Source: Baffinella frigidus
Taxonomy: Eukaryota > Cryptophyceae > Cryptomonadales > Baffinellaceae
Direction of reading: 5' to 3'
DNA: 41,103 nucleotides
NCBI GenBank assembly: GCA_026770585.1
Contig: MU646605.1
Coordinates: 1 to 41,103, forward strand
The position numbers were made by a program, and so were the translations under genes. The first letter of the stretch is position 1. Every line of letters starts with the position of its first letter. This document shows, in pieces, positions 1 through 9,921 of this stretch. The notes under the pieces are model-generated. The model had not been told where the DNA came from, ran no database searches, and saw nothing but the letters and a program-made list of their open reading frames with translations.

Positions 1-656
1 CTCAGAGACCTCGGGCGAATTCTCGACCTCAATGGTGTCCCTGGCGGCACTCCCTCCTCCATTTTTGAACCTTTTGGGCGTTCCCGCCAAAAAAAAATCA
101 TGCTATATTAAGGGTACGGGAGGGGGTCCCCGAAATGCTATATCAGGGTAGATTTTTACCCTAGGATTCGCGGGACCGCGACGGCCGTGCTATCTTAAGC
201 CCTGTGCTATTGCAAGCATATGCTATATGAGCATACATCCACTGTATCATGTGAGCTGGATTTCAGCTCAATCCTGGACAACGTAAGTTAGGGGTCTACA
301 ATATTGTACAGACATTTAAACTCGAGCCTACGGTACGGTAGTGAGTGTTTTCATCGTATTGCCCTATGTACAGATTTTGTACCAGTTGATTTTTCGTCTT
401 GACCACACCGGTCAGACGAAGGCGTTTTGACGATTGTGGTCAGCGCTGACACATTTTAGCGTTTTTACAATATAAATGGACATCACGTGACCTATCATGA
501 CTTTCAGTGGTAGTAAATTACTACAGAAGCTACGACCGGCACCAGTCTTAAATCTTTATCAAGAAATAGGTGGGCGAAGTGGTCAGACGAGAGAATTTCT
601 TGTGACAAAGAAATCTTGGCATCTCCATCCACGAAAGGCTCGCACGCACACGCTCC
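1..656. other. Left-edge non-coding stretch
   Basis: I see no gene here. Positions 100-230 hold several spaced copies of a TGCTAT(A/C)T motif. Around 395-420 there is a short inverted repeat (CGTCTTGACC / GGTCAGACG). Open frames on either strand are short and show no recognisable protein features. Confidence 0.4.
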
Positions 657-793
657 ATGGACCCTGAGCAGGAGGCACTCGCCTCGTACGTGGCCAGGCT
701 CGCCAAGTTGGACTCTGCGACCTCGGCTGTAGAGGAAGGAAGCAAGGCACAGAAGCGCTTCAACCATCTCGCTGTCTGCGCCGTCGCAGGCGC
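657..793 (+). CDS. Possible first exon of the RING-finger gene
   Basis: An ATG at 657 opens a frame whose product (MDPEQEALASYVARLAK... in outline) looks like an amphipathic helix rich in Ala, Glu and Lys. A good donor, GC|GTGAGAG, follows 793 and leaves phase 2. That phase matches the acceptor at 3413-3414 of the RING exon, which needs one base to complete a codon. If joined to the three RING exons the product would be 119 residues. The intron would be about 2.6 kb and further exons may lie in it, so the link is an inference from phase and coding look only. Confidence 0.4.
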
Positions 794-1155
794 GTGAGAG
801 CGTGGTCAAGATCAACACTTCTGAGGTCCATCCCCTCTCGCTGGACTCCCTGCGCTCTGCACCCGGAATTTGCCCAGTGCTAGAATTTCCCATCTCGCCC
901 TTCTTGTTCGTTAAGTGGAGACGTTCGCTTCTTGGCTGGGCAGACAACGGAGTGATGGGCATCACTGACATCCTTGCGGCTGGCAGGCTTCAACGACAAT
1001 CACCACCCCACATCCAGCATGCTCTCCAATTCAGCATGCTCTCCAATTCAGGTTCTGGCCCCTGTCTCCATAGGCCCCGGATCCCTGCCTCCCTGCGTCC
1101 GCCCGCTGCTAGGATCCCCTGCCCTAGGCTGAATCAACTCCCACTGATTGCAACC

Positions 1156-1417
1156 AACCCCTAAACTAAACCTGAACCCCAAAACCCCAAAACCCCAAAA
1201 CCCCAAAACCCCAAAACCCCAAAACCGAAACCCTAAACCGAAACCCTAAACCCTAAACCCTAAATCCTAAATCCTAAACCCTAAACCCTAAACCCTAAAC
1301 CCTGAAACCTAAACCTAAACCCTCAACCCTCAACCCTGAACACTAAACCTTAAACCCTAAACTCTAAACCCTAAACCCTAAACCCTAAACCCTAAACCCT
1401 AAACCCTAAACCTTAAA
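1156..1417 (+). repeat. Interstitial telomere-like tract (CCCTAAA)n
   Basis: About 260 bp of CCCTAAA and variants (CCCCAAAA, CCCTCAA), C-rich on the + strand. It would sit inside the first intron of the RING gene if the exon at 657 is correct. Confidence 0.9.
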
Positions 1418-1777
1418 CCTGTGGCCAGGTCTCTCTCATCACCCACCACTACCAATTCGAGCAATTCCTCCTTCCCGCCACCGCTGGAACGGTTTCCGGC
1501 CGCCGCCCCAGAGCTTCACATCGACGCACGCCCCCGAGGAGACGATGGCAGAATATTTGAGTGTCGGATCTCAAAATTTCGACTCAGACTTGGAGTCTGG
1601 GCCGGAATTTCGAGATTTGGGCGCTCCTCGATTTAGAGGATGAGTGACACGAACAATTATCCTCGGGCAAATTACGCCGTGAATTGTTCGTTGTCGGTGT
1701 GACGTTTCAATAAAACGCGCAAAAGTTACGAATTTCTCGGTGTCCTGGCCACACCATCACACAAAACATCTATGAAG

Positions 1778-2236
1778 GGGAATGGCTCAAATTGACGGGT
1801 GATTTTTAATTGAAGGGGTCTTTACCACACAAAACGAAACGATTGAATTCAAACCTGGTACAAAAAAAACAATCTCACTTTTGAGATATGTACCGAAATT
1901 CATTTTTATATCTCAAAAGTGCTTCTGATGAGCAAATGGGGCAAATTCGGTCTTTACAACACATTTCCCGTTTACAATCACATTTAGTGCTGACACAATT
2001 TGTGATTTCACCAGGGATTGTGTGGTAAAGACCCCTTCAATTAAAAAGTCGCCTTGGTCTGAGCAAATTTTGGCACGCCGCAGCTCGTCCCAAAGTTAAT
2101 TATTTCAACTTTTGAAAACGGGAAAGATCTCAGCGTGATCTCAGCTTCAAAACGACCTAAAGAAGTGGGGGTCAATTTTGAGCTCAAGGTGCAGTTCTTT
2201 GCCCCCATTTTGACCCGTCAATTCGTGCCATTCCCT
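1778..2236. mobile_element. Foldback element with nested inverted repeats
   Basis: The outer arms GGAATGGCTCAAATTGACGG (from 1779) and its imperfect complement ending near 2236 enclose a second, strong inverted repeat: TTTTAATTGAAGGGGTCTTT near 1803 and its complement near 2025-2050. A third palindrome (ACTTTTGAGATAT / ATATCTCAAAAGT) lies at about 1877-1920. There is no coding capacity. It looks like a non-autonomous DNA transposon or foldback. Confidence 0.65.
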
Positions 2237-2285
2237 TCGTACGAGCCTCGTAGGACCCTACAGCACATGGACGCATCCAGGGATC

Positions 2286-2417
2286 ATGAACATTCCAGAA
2301 GGAATTATGACCAGTCTCCTGTTCATCAACCAGAATAAACCAGAAGGAATTATGACCAGGTGACCAGTTGTAAAGAACATTCCAGATGGAATTATGACCA
2401 GGGATTATGACCAGGTC
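2286..2417 (+). repeat. Short tandem repeat, unit CCAGAAGGAATTATGACCAG
   Basis: Three clear copies and one partial copy of a roughly 20-bp unit occur with small changes and variable spacers. No coding frame is supported. Confidence 0.75.
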
Positions 2418-3414
2418 CGTCAGCAGAAAGTTCTAGATGAGTGTGTGGATCATTGTAAAATGCGAAGAGAGATTAGTCCGTGCGTCCAATTGTCTCCACG
2501 ACCGAATTGATGTGTTTGCAACAATTTATCCGCTGTTGTCCCCGTGGAGTAGTAAGATATCCGCTGTTGTCCATTCCCCCTTCTTGGAGCGTTCCGTTCC
2601 GTTGCCCGTCTTGGAGCGTACACACAAGGCGGTCGTTGGCCTTTTCAAGGGGTATTTTTAGGGGAAATCCAGGTCGCGTCCAGTATTTGTACGAGAATTG
2701 GTCACGTCCCCGGGGCAAATTTCATTGGTCACGTCTTCCCCGTCTCCGGGGCAAATTTAATTCCCCCGGAGACGTGACAATTACTACACAACGCAGAGAA
2801 GACCTTCTTAAGAAGAGGGTTTGAAGAAAAGGCCAATTGCAGCCTACCCGGTACGAGCCAAGGATAATTATTACATAATTACTAAATATTTCCTCTTGTA
2901 TCCTTATCCTCTTGCAGGTCTGAAAAATAAAGTGTCCATCTGTATTTCGGGAATTCTGCTGAATTTCACCCCTCAATTTCATCCTTTTTTTTAAATCTGA
3001 AAGCGCAGATCCTCGAGATTTGGCCGTCAGCTCCAGATTCTGCTAAAAAAAATCGAGCTGCGATGAAATCGTGACATCTTTACGACAGGCCAAAAAAGAT
3101 GTTCTAAAGTGATTATAATCCTATTAGACCTGCAGGAGGATACCGTACGAGCTCGTAGGACCTAGATCAAGGGGTACATAATTCCCCTTGCCTACGAGCC
3201 TCGTACGTAGGTCCTACATCTACTAAAGGTCCTACCAAGCTTCGTAAAGGTCCTAAAGTTCCTCTTGCCGCCCTCCCCGCCCCCGCGATGGTTTGGCCCT
3301 TCGGCCCGCCTCCTCCGCATCTGTGCTTGCCTGCAGGTCCTTTAGGTTTTAATCCCTCCCAACATGGCCCAACGACACGCCCTTCCGCCTTGCCCCCCCT
3401 GCTGGTGAGGGCAG

Positions 3415-4520
3415 GGGGGGCAAGGCTGAGCAGGAGGCAGGAAGGGGCGGGGAGGCTAAGGCTGATGAGGAATGCGTGATATGCTGGGTGGGCGTCAGGA
3501 CGCACCTGGTCTGATCCTACACCCTACACCCTGAATCATAAACCCTTCACCCTAAACTGTAAACCCTAATCCCTTAACCCTAGACCCTGCACCCTGGACC
3601 CTGAACCCTCAACGCTAAACCCTGAACCCTTAACCGTTAAGCCTCAACCCTCAACCCTTAATCCTCAACCCTTAACCCTAAAACCATAAACATGAGATTC
3701 TAAACCCTGAACCCTAAACTTCCAACCCTTCATCAGCAACCAGAACCCCGAACCCCGAAACCCCAACCCAAACTCTCAACCCCTAACCCCTAACCCCAAA
3801 CCTCTACATCCGAAACCGGAAACTAGGTGTTCCCGTGTGGGCACATCGCGCTCTGCGAAACCTGCGCGGGTCTCATGGGGAAGTCACTTTTGGCCTGCCC
3901 GGTACGTACTCCCAGCTGCGTCTCAGTCTATTTAGGCCCACCAATTTGGTGAGCCCGGGCTCTTCCCCCCTCCAAAGATGACGGGTTTGCACCGCACACC
4001 CAGCAAGTCAACTTGAGAATAGTCCGTGAAGCCAAGTGCGGCAGCGGTTCGGCATAGAGCGATGGTTCTATCTCTGCCGCACTCGGCTTCACATCGCTCC
4101 CTGCGGAAACTGCGCAGACCTCATGGGCATGTCGCTTTGTGCCTGCCCGGTATTGTCACAGTAATTCCTCCTATTCAATTACTATGGACCTATCGAAAAG
4201 ACCCTTCATTTTATAAGACTGCCTGATCAAATGACCTGACTGTCCGGGCCTTACGGGCAAGTCGCTTTTTGCATGCTCGGTACATAGCTCCTTGCTCAAT
4301 CTGGCTTCTTCATTTTAATCGTTTTCACGCCAAAAGTTGACGAATTTTGGACCTTCCCGTGATTGACCCCCGCTGATGAGGCGTTGATGCTTTTGTTGGA
4401 GCGGGTTCTCGCATCACTCCACCCCCCCTTCAGGTGGGGACTTGACTCTCGACACCCCTTTTTCAGGTGTGCAATGTGGCGGCTACCGCCCCCTTTACCG
4501 TCAAAGTCTACCACCCCTGA
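3415..4520 (+). CDS. C3HC4 RING-finger protein (3' exons)
   Basis: Three exons join in phase 0: 3415-3508, 3827-3901 and 4467-4520. The first has an acidic, Gly-rich lead (KAEQEAGRGGEAKADEE) and the first zinc pair, CVIC. The second carries PCGH, LC and ETC. The third supplies the last ligand in CPVCN and ends at TGA 4518-4520. The full pattern is C-x2-C-x11-C-x-H-x3-C-x2-C-x10-C-x2-C, a C3HC4 RING at the extreme C-terminus, as in many small E3 ubiquitin ligases. The fold is clear; the ligase role is inferred from the family. The upstream start is uncertain (possible exon 657-793). The second exon has two decayed echoes downstream, at 4090-4152 and 4243-4284. The gene meets the coiled-coil gene tail to tail. 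Confidence 0.8.
3509..3826 (+). repeat. Intron made almost wholly of telomere-like repeat
   Basis: The intron begins GTCTGATCCTACACCCTACA and ends AAACCGGAAACTAG. Nearly everything between is degenerate CCCTAAA/CCCTGAA/CCCTCAA. Both flanking exons are fixed by the RING motif, so the intron limits are well supported. Confidence 0.85.
4027..4092. repeat. Imperfect hairpin
   Basis: GAAGCCAAGTGCGGCAG and CTGCCGCACTCGGCTTC form arms around about 30 bp, inside the last RING intron and directly before the first exon echo. Confidence 0.65.
4090..4152 (+). repeat. Echo 1 of the RING exon with its donor
   Basis: A diverged copy of the exon at 3827-3901, from CACATCGC through GCCTGCCCGGTA. It keeps the donor GT but translates to HIAPCGNCADLMGMSLCACP, losing ligand spacing, and no good acceptor precedes it. 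It is probably a non-functional local duplicate. Confidence 0.7.
4243..4284 (+). repeat. Echo 2 of the RING exon 3' edge
   Basis: A more diverged partial copy of the exon end and donor (GGGCAAGTCGCTTTTTGCAT then GCTCGGTACAT), in the same intron. Confidence 0.55.
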
Positions 4521-4540
4521 TCGAAGGCGAAAACGTCCCC

Positions 4541-4700
4541 CCCACACAGAAGGCTACGAAGGGATTTCCGGGCAGGAGATGCCCGAGTTTCCTTTACCTT
4601 ATCTTTAAGAACCCCCCTATTTCCCTACGGTTTGCCTATCGTAGGGTTCTAGGTCTTATTCGGGGGTTATTTCAAGTCCCTTCGAAGTCTACTGTGTGGT
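4541..4700. mobile_element. MITE family G, copy 1
   Basis: The ends CACACAGAAGGCTACGAAGG and CCTTCGAAGTCTACTGTGTG are imperfect inverted repeats. A second full-length relative lies at 38510-38672 and a fragment at about 21285-21365. It is non-coding and sits just after the RING stop codon. Confidence 0.65.
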
Positions 4701-4704
4701 TACA

Positions 4705-4972
4705 GAGAAAGGAAAGTGTGTGCATTACAGACCGAAACCAACATGGCTCGTCCTCGCATGATGCGTTGATGCTTTGCAGTACAGGAGTACCTCGCTCATA
4801 AGACAGCACCCCCCCCCCCAGGACCATCAATAGGGCCTTAGGCATGGGCCTACTGCAGGGTCCTAGGGGGGGGGGCGTTCCTATGAGCGAGGTACCCCTG
4901 TTGAGAGAAAGGCATGTGTGTGTATTACAGACCAGAACCAACAAGGCTCGTCCTCGCATGGTGCTTTGATGC
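4705..4972. repeat. About 70-bp direct repeats flanking a MITE
   Basis: 4705-4775 and 4903-4972 are close copies (GTGTGCATTACAGACC / GTGTGTATTACAGACC through CGTCCTCGCATG). They bracket the family A MITE at 4780-4901. Confidence 0.7.
4780..4901. mobile_element. Palindromic MITE family A, copy 1
   Basis: About 120 bp with ends TACAGGAGTACCTCGCTCAT and ATGAGCGAGGTACCCCTGT, a C-run/G-run pair and a centre rich in CCTAGG and TAGGGCC. The whole element can fold on itself. Many relatives occur in this window. Confidence 0.85.
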
Positions 4973-4974
4973 TT

Positions 4975-5078
4975 TATCCCTCAAGTGGCAAGCAGGCTCA
5001 CACACCCTACCGTAGGGCCCAAGGACCTGCCTAGAACCTCTTGGCGGTTAACTTTGACCGCCTCGCCACTTCAGGAAT
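4975..5078. mobile_element. MITE family B, copy 1
   Basis: It starts TATCCCTCAAGTGGC and ends near GCCACTTCAGG. Inside are CTACCGTAGGGCC and a short palindrome, GGCGGTTAACTTTGACCGCC. Its right end is more worn than in the other copies. Confidence 0.75.
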
Positions 5079-5132
5079 ATTACCTCTGTAATCTGTCTCT
5101 CGTAACCCTCGAGGACTTGCCGGGGCGCTCTC

Positions 5133-5200
5133 GAGGGTTCTCGAGGTCCTGTAGGTTCTGCGAGCTCCTCACATAGGTGGACACCGGAACTTGTTCTGCT
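5133..5200. repeat. Family F repeat fragment
   Basis: AGGTTCTGCGAGCTCCTCAC followed by ATAGGTGGACACCGGAAC is shared with 19770-19822, 20386-20443 (inverted) and 22504-22560. No complete element is defined here. Confidence 0.55.
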
Positions 5201-5407
5201 GAAAAGCCATACTTCCTTTCGGATCAAGCCCCCCGGTGCAGAGGATCGCAGCAGAAACCAGCTAAAGAGTATTCTCATCGGGCGTGAGGTATCCCCAACT
5301 GGGAATGCGCTCACACACAACAGCACCACAACGAGGGGTTGGTTCCGGTCAGTCACATTTACCTTTACTCCCATTCCACCACACTCAGAAAGGGCGCACA
5401 CAGCCAG

Positions 5408-7651
5408 CTACTCGGCAAAGGCCGACGGGATCTGGAGGCCGAGGCGCTCCGCCACCGCCTGCATCCCCCCGTGCTTGATGCGCACAGCATCCGCCACAGC
5501 GCCGAGCCCTGCCGCGCGCATGGCCGCGTAGCTCGGCATGGTGTCGGGCGCGCAGAGCAGCTCGGCGAGCTCGAGGACGGCCTGTTGCATGTTCGCGAAC
5601 CGGTTCCACGCGCCAGCCTCCACCCCCTGCGACCGCAGCGAGATGGTGCGCACCGAGTTGTGGTGCACCTGCAGCCCCAGCTTCGCCGCCACGCTCTCAT
5701 ACCCCCCGTGGTAGAGCGGGATGGCGTCCGCGACGCCCGACATGCCCACCGCGCGGAGATCCGCGTCAGAGGGCATCATCCCCGGCCGCCCCCGCTGGTC
5801 CGCGAGCCACTCAGCTGCCTCAGCAATCGTCCCCATTTCTAAGTACTCCTGCGCAGACCGCCCCGCGAGCTTCTTGGGCGGGGGGTTCCACTTCCCGCTC
5901 TGCGGACGATGCACGCGCGCGCTCTGCATCACCCCCGGCGCCGCAGGTAGGTCCGGCATCCGCCCCTTGCCGTGCGCCACCATCCCCCCATCCGGCACCC
6001 CCCCCGCGCGTTGCCGCACCGCCCCCCCCGCCATCCCCGCCGGCGCGCTCCCGGGCGGGCGCGGCGCCTCCCCCCCGTCCGGGCGCCCGAAGCGCGTGCG
6101 GCGCACGCGCCCGGCCGCTGAGCGGAACTCGTCGTGCGCCGGGCCGTTGGAGGGGTGTGTGGGGTTGGCCTCGCCGCCGCGGAAGGAGGAGACCTGCCGG
6201 CGGAAGACGTCCATCTGCGTGTGGAGCTGTCCTTGCATCCCTTGTGACTCCCCGTAGACGCGCACCTGGGTCAGGGTTTAAGGTTTGGGGTTTGGGGTTT
6301 TGGGTTTTGGGTTTTGGGTTTAGGGTTTGGGGTGTGGGATGTGGGGTGTGGGGTGTGGGGTGTGGGGTGTGGGGTGTGGGGTGCGGCGTTTAGGGTTTGG
6401 GGTTGAGGGTTGAGCGCACCTGCGAGGACACGGTGCGCGCATCGACATTCGAGAGCTTCGCCACCGCCTGCATCCCGACGTTCACCTCCGCGCTCGCGGC
6501 CTGGATTAGGGATCAGGGTTCAGGGTTCAGGGTTTAGGGTTTAGGGTTTAGGTTTTGGCGTTTAGGGTTTAGGGTTTAGGGTTTAGAGTTTAGAGTTTAG
6601 GGTTTATGTTTTTTAGGGTTTAGGGTTTAGGGTTTAGGGTTTAGGGTTTAGGGCTTAGGGCTTAGAGTTTAAGGTTGAGGGAAACCTGCAGCGCGTTGCG
6701 TAACCGCTCCAGCTCCGAATGCAGCAAGTCCCGCTCTTCCCTGAGCGTCGCGACCGCGTGCTCGCTCCGCGCCATGCAGTCCTCCAGCTGCATCCGCAGC
6801 CCCCCGATCTCCGCCTTGTACCCGTTCACCTCCCCCAGGTACTTCTCTGCCTTGCCCTGCGCGTCCCCGAGCGCCTGCGAAGGGTTGAAGGTTTGGGGTT
6901 CAGGGTTTGGGTTTGGGTTTTGAGGTTGGGGGTTTGGTGTTTGGTGTTTGGTGTTTGGTGTTTGGTGTTTGGTGTTTGTTGTTTGGGGTTGGGGGGTGGG
7001 GGTTTGGGGGTGGGGTTGTACCACGCGCAGCCGCATCAGCTCCGCCTCGATCCGCGCAACCTGGTTTAGGATTCAGGGTTTAGGGTTTAGGGTTTAGGGT
7101 TTAGGGTTTAGAGTTTGAGGGTTTAGGGTTTAGGGTTTAGGGTTTAGGGTTCAGGGCTGAGGGTTGAGGGTTTAAGGTTTAGGGTGCAGGGTTTAGTGTG
7201 TATGGTTTACCATGGCCTTGCTCGCCGATAGCTGTATCTCCGCATCGCTCAGTTTCGGCCGCAGCACTGTCACCTCCTGGTGTAGGGTTTAGGGTTTAGG
7301 GTGTAGGGTGTAGGGTTTAGGGTTTAGGTCTTAGGTTTTAGGTTTTCGGGTTTCCTGTTCCGTGTTTAGGGTTTGGGGTTCAGGGTTTAGGGTTTAGGGT
7401 TTACCCGCAGCAGCCGATCACGCTCGCCCTGCACCTCCTTCAACGCATCCCCCGACCCCGCCCCCCCATCCCCGAGGCCCTGCAGCGCCTTGAGCTGGTG
7501 CCGCGCATCCTCGAGTTCCGCGCGGAGTTTTTCGTTGCGGCGGCGCTCCTCTTTCAGGAGTTCGATCTCTTTGGCGAGGCGCGTGTTTTCGGACATGTAG
7601 AGCTTCGCCTGTGTGCGGGTGTGTGTGTGAGAGAGAGTGACAGATGGCGGT

Positions 7652-7719
<68 letters not shown>

Positions 7720-7793
7720 AAGAGAGGGAGCGAGAGAGAGCGAGGGGGGGGGAAAGATACATGCATGAAGAGAGAGAGCGAGGGACATAGAGA

Positions 7794-7825
<32 letters not shown>

Positions 7826-9772
7826 CCTGGGCGTCAGCCTCCTTGTACGCCTTCGTCGCCTCGCGCAGCTGGTTCTCCAGTCGCTCGCGCGTGTCCTGGT
7901 TAAGGTTTATGGTTTAGGGTTTAGAGTTTAGGGTCTGGGTTTGGGGTTTGGGGTTTAGGGTTTAGGGTTAAGGGTTTCGGGTTTAGGGTTTCGGGTTTAG
8001 GGTTTGGGATTTGGGGTTCAGGGTTCAGGGTTCAGGGTTCAGGGTTCAGGTTTCAGGTTTCAGGTTTCAGGTTTCAGGTTTCAGGTTTCAGGTTTCAGGT
8101 TTCAGGGTTTCACGTTTCGGGTTTCAGGTTTCGAGCGCAGGGTTTAGGGCTTCGGATTTCGGGTTTCAGGTTTCGCGTTTCGGGTGCACGTGTCACTAGG
8201 CACCTGGAGGTCAGCGACGGCCTCGTCCTTCTTCTTGTTCGCAGCAGCCAGCATCGTCTGCAGCGCCAGCACCTCCGCGCGCGCCTCCTCCCCCTGTCAT
8301 GCAAACAGCTTCAGCCAGCGAGGCACTTGTTTGGAAGCGGCTCCGTAAAAAATTTAAATTAAAAAAATCTACTGCTTTGAAGTCGTGGAATTGCTTTTCA
8401 AATCGCGTTAGAGCTGACACGTCCCTCTTCAGCGAGTTCCCTCGCTAGCGTATGCTTTCGGCATTACCTGGATGCGCCACTCCTCCTCGGACCGCCGGCA
8501 CTGCCGCACCTCCACCTGCAGCGTGGCCCCGTGCTTCTCCGCGCGCTGCACCGCGGCCGTCTGCACCGCGAGGGACGCCTCCGCGTTCTGCAGCGCCATG
8601 CGCATCTCGGCCTGGTCGCCCTGGAGGCGGTCGCGCTCCGTCTGGAGGTCCTCGATCTTCTTATCCTTGGCGGCGATGTCCGCCTCGAGGCGCGTGCGGA
8701 GCGCGAGCACCTCCGTCTTCCAGCCCTGCTCTTTGTCCTGCCAGCCCTCGAGCGCGCGCTGCATCTCGCGCATACGCGACTTCTCCTCGAGCAGCTCCGC
8801 CTCGAGGCGCTGCACCGCCGCGGTCTGTACGGCCAGGGACGCCTCCGCGCTCTGCAGCGACTCGCGCATCATCTGCCACTCGTTCTGCAGCCGGTCCCTC
8901 TCCTGCTGCAGCCCGCGGATGCTCTGGGCCTTGGTGGACTCCCAGTGCTCGCTCTTGGCGCGCCACGCGACCAGCTCGGCCGCGTAGCTCTCGGCCTTGT
9001 TGCGCCAGTCGTCGCTCTCGCGCCGGCAGTCGGACGCCGCCTTCTCCGCGGAGATTGACCGCAGCTCCAGCTCCTCGAGGCGCTCGAGCGAGGCGCGCTG
9101 CTTGGCCAGCTGCTCGGCGTCGAGCATGCGAAGCCGGTTCACCTCCGCCAGCTTCGCCTCCAGCTCCAGCAGCTCCTGCTTCGCCACGCCGCCGCCGCCG
9201 TCTCCCCCGCCGCCGCGTCCGCGCAGCCGCAGGTTGTACTCCTCGGCTTTTGTGCGCCATTCTCCCTGGAGCTCCCTTGCGACGCGCAGTTCTTCGGTCA
9301 GCTGCGTGACTTGCGAGTTGAGCCGCTCGACCGTCTCGGTCTGCACCTTGAGGGACATCTCGCTCGCGCTCCAGCTCTGCTTCACCGTGCGCAGCTCCTC
9401 CACGCATGAGTCGTAGTCCTGATCAAGCGCTGCGGAACTGGCTTGATTCTCGCTCATCGCCATCGACGCGTCCGCCATGAGGTGCCGCACCGTCTGGAGC
9501 TCTGCCATGAGGATCGCCTGGCTCGCCGAACCCTCCCCGCGGCCGCCCCCTCCAGGCTGATCACCCCGCAGGTAGATCTGCACCTGATCCGTCTGCCGGT
9601 TGCCCCCCTCCCCGCCTTGCTTGCCACCTCCACCACCCTGGCGTTGTCCCCCATACTTGTGGTTGACCTGCTGCTCGACCTCGGCCAGCTGCTGCTGGAG
9701 CGTCGCCATACGCCCCGACGCGCCCGCGGTCCCGGCTCCGCTTCGCATCGTCTCCATGCCCCGGCCTGACAT
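5408..9772 (-). CDS. Large coiled-coil protein with two C-terminal HGG repeats
   Basis: Nine exons: 8468-9772, 8204-8293, 7827-7895, 7405-7608, 7211-7276, 7022-7060, 6686-6874, 6420-6500 and 5408-6265, giving 966 residues. Every intron is phase 0 and every exon keeps the frame. Residues 1-90 are low-complexity (Gln- then Gly-rich). About 90-680 are heptad-like coiled coil, with a recurring ASLAVQTAAVQR-type unit near the end of exon 1. After a Pro/Gly-rich linker, the tail has two related units at about 845-880 and 924-959: MPS..A..R..G...VADA....HGG...VA..LGL. I do not recognise a named family; a structural or scaffold role is inferred from the coiled coil only. The final exon-6 donor is ambiguous by 3 bp. 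The gene is divergent from the Canopy gene and shares its promoter. Most of its short introns are telomere-like repeat. Confidence 0.82.
6266..6419 (-). repeat. Telomere-like intron 8 of the coiled-coil gene
   Basis: The whole 154-bp intron, read on the coding strand, is CCCTAAA/CCCCAAA/CCCCACA repeat between GTGCGC and CCCAG. Confidence 0.85.
6501..6685 (-). repeat. Telomere-like intron 7 of the coiled-coil gene
   Basis: A 185-bp intron, GTTTCCCTCAACC... to ...CTAATCCAG on the coding strand, made of CCCTAAA with few changes. Confidence 0.88.
6875..7021 (-). repeat. Telomere-like intron 6 of the coiled-coil gene
   Basis: A 147-bp intron on the coding strand, GTACAACC to TTCGCAG, with CCCAAACC and a run of ACACCAA units. 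It is a more degenerate version of the same repeat. Confidence 0.8.
7061..7210 (-). repeat. Telomere-like intron 5 of the coiled-coil gene
   Basis: A 150-bp intron starting GTAAACCATACACACTAAAC and ending CTAAACCAG on the coding strand, with CCCTAAA throughout. Confidence 0.9.
7277..7404 (-). repeat. Telomere-like intron 4 of the coiled-coil gene
   Basis: A 128-bp intron whose donor is itself repeat sequence (GTAAACCCTAAACCC). It ends CCTACACCAG on the coding strand, and no non-repeat block is longer than about 25 bp. Confidence 0.92.
7609..7826 (-). repeat. Microsatellite intron 3 of the coiled-coil gene
   Basis: The intron is mostly (GA)n on the + strand, so (CT)n on the coding strand: GTCTCTC donor, CTCT tract, GTGTGTG-complement, CACAG acceptor. 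Confidence 0.88.
7896..8203 (-). repeat. Telomere-like intron 2 of the coiled-coil gene
   Basis: A 308-bp intron with CCCTAAA at the acceptor side and a run of CCTGAAA units toward the donor (coding strand). A single array has diverged into two variants. Confidence 0.88.
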
Positions 9773-9921
9773 CCCTTCCGACGGAGCTGGTCCTCAATTC
9801 CTTCTTCCCCAAATCAACGCGTTTGAACACCTGGTCCAACCGCAGCTCTCGTTTGTCAAATCGCCTGAAAATCGCCTTTTTGTGCTCGTGTAGGATGACC
9901 CTATTCTGACGTCACCAGAAA
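9773..9921. promoter_or_regulatory. Shared divergent promoter, coiled-coil and Canopy genes
   Basis: Only 149 bp separate the two start codons. A perfect palindrome TGACGTCA lies at 9907-9914, seven bases before the Canopy ATG. This is the bZIP/CRE core; bZIP factors of the unfolded-protein response use related sites, which would suit an ER protein, but that link is inference. No clear TATA box is seen. Confidence 0.55.

Larger units (their letters stand above)
1418..3414. other. Large intron or spacer with foldbacks and short tandem repeats
   Basis: No exon is supported. A short frame at 1545-1643 (+) begins MAEYLSVGSQ and could be coding, but nothing confirms it. The rest holds the foldback at 1778-2236, the tandem repeat at 2286-2417, a GC-rich imperfect inverted repeat near 2700-2780, and a cluster of inverted GTACGAGCTCGTAGG-like words near 3144-3260. 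Confidence 0.35.

Noticed and set aside
1156-1417. Telomere-like tracts taken as a chromosome end
   Set aside because: There are more than a dozen tracts, in both orientations, embedded in genes; this is interstitial repeat and not a terminus.
2286-2417. CRISPR-like array
   Set aside because: Repeats are short, imperfect and unevenly spaced, with no cas genes, in eukaryotic DNA.
5339-6257. + strand frames of 167 and 178 codons
   Set aside because: Antisense shadows of the last coiled-coil exon, which is supported by phase, repeats and the splice site.
7387-7788. Ser/Leu-rich frames through the GA tract
   Set aside because: Microsatellite translation; only the part 7405-7608 is coding, as an exon.
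8452-9309. Long + strand frame of 285 codons
   Set aside because: It is the antisense shadow of the coiled-coil exon 8468-9772; its Arg/Pro/Ala-rich composition is typical of such shadows.
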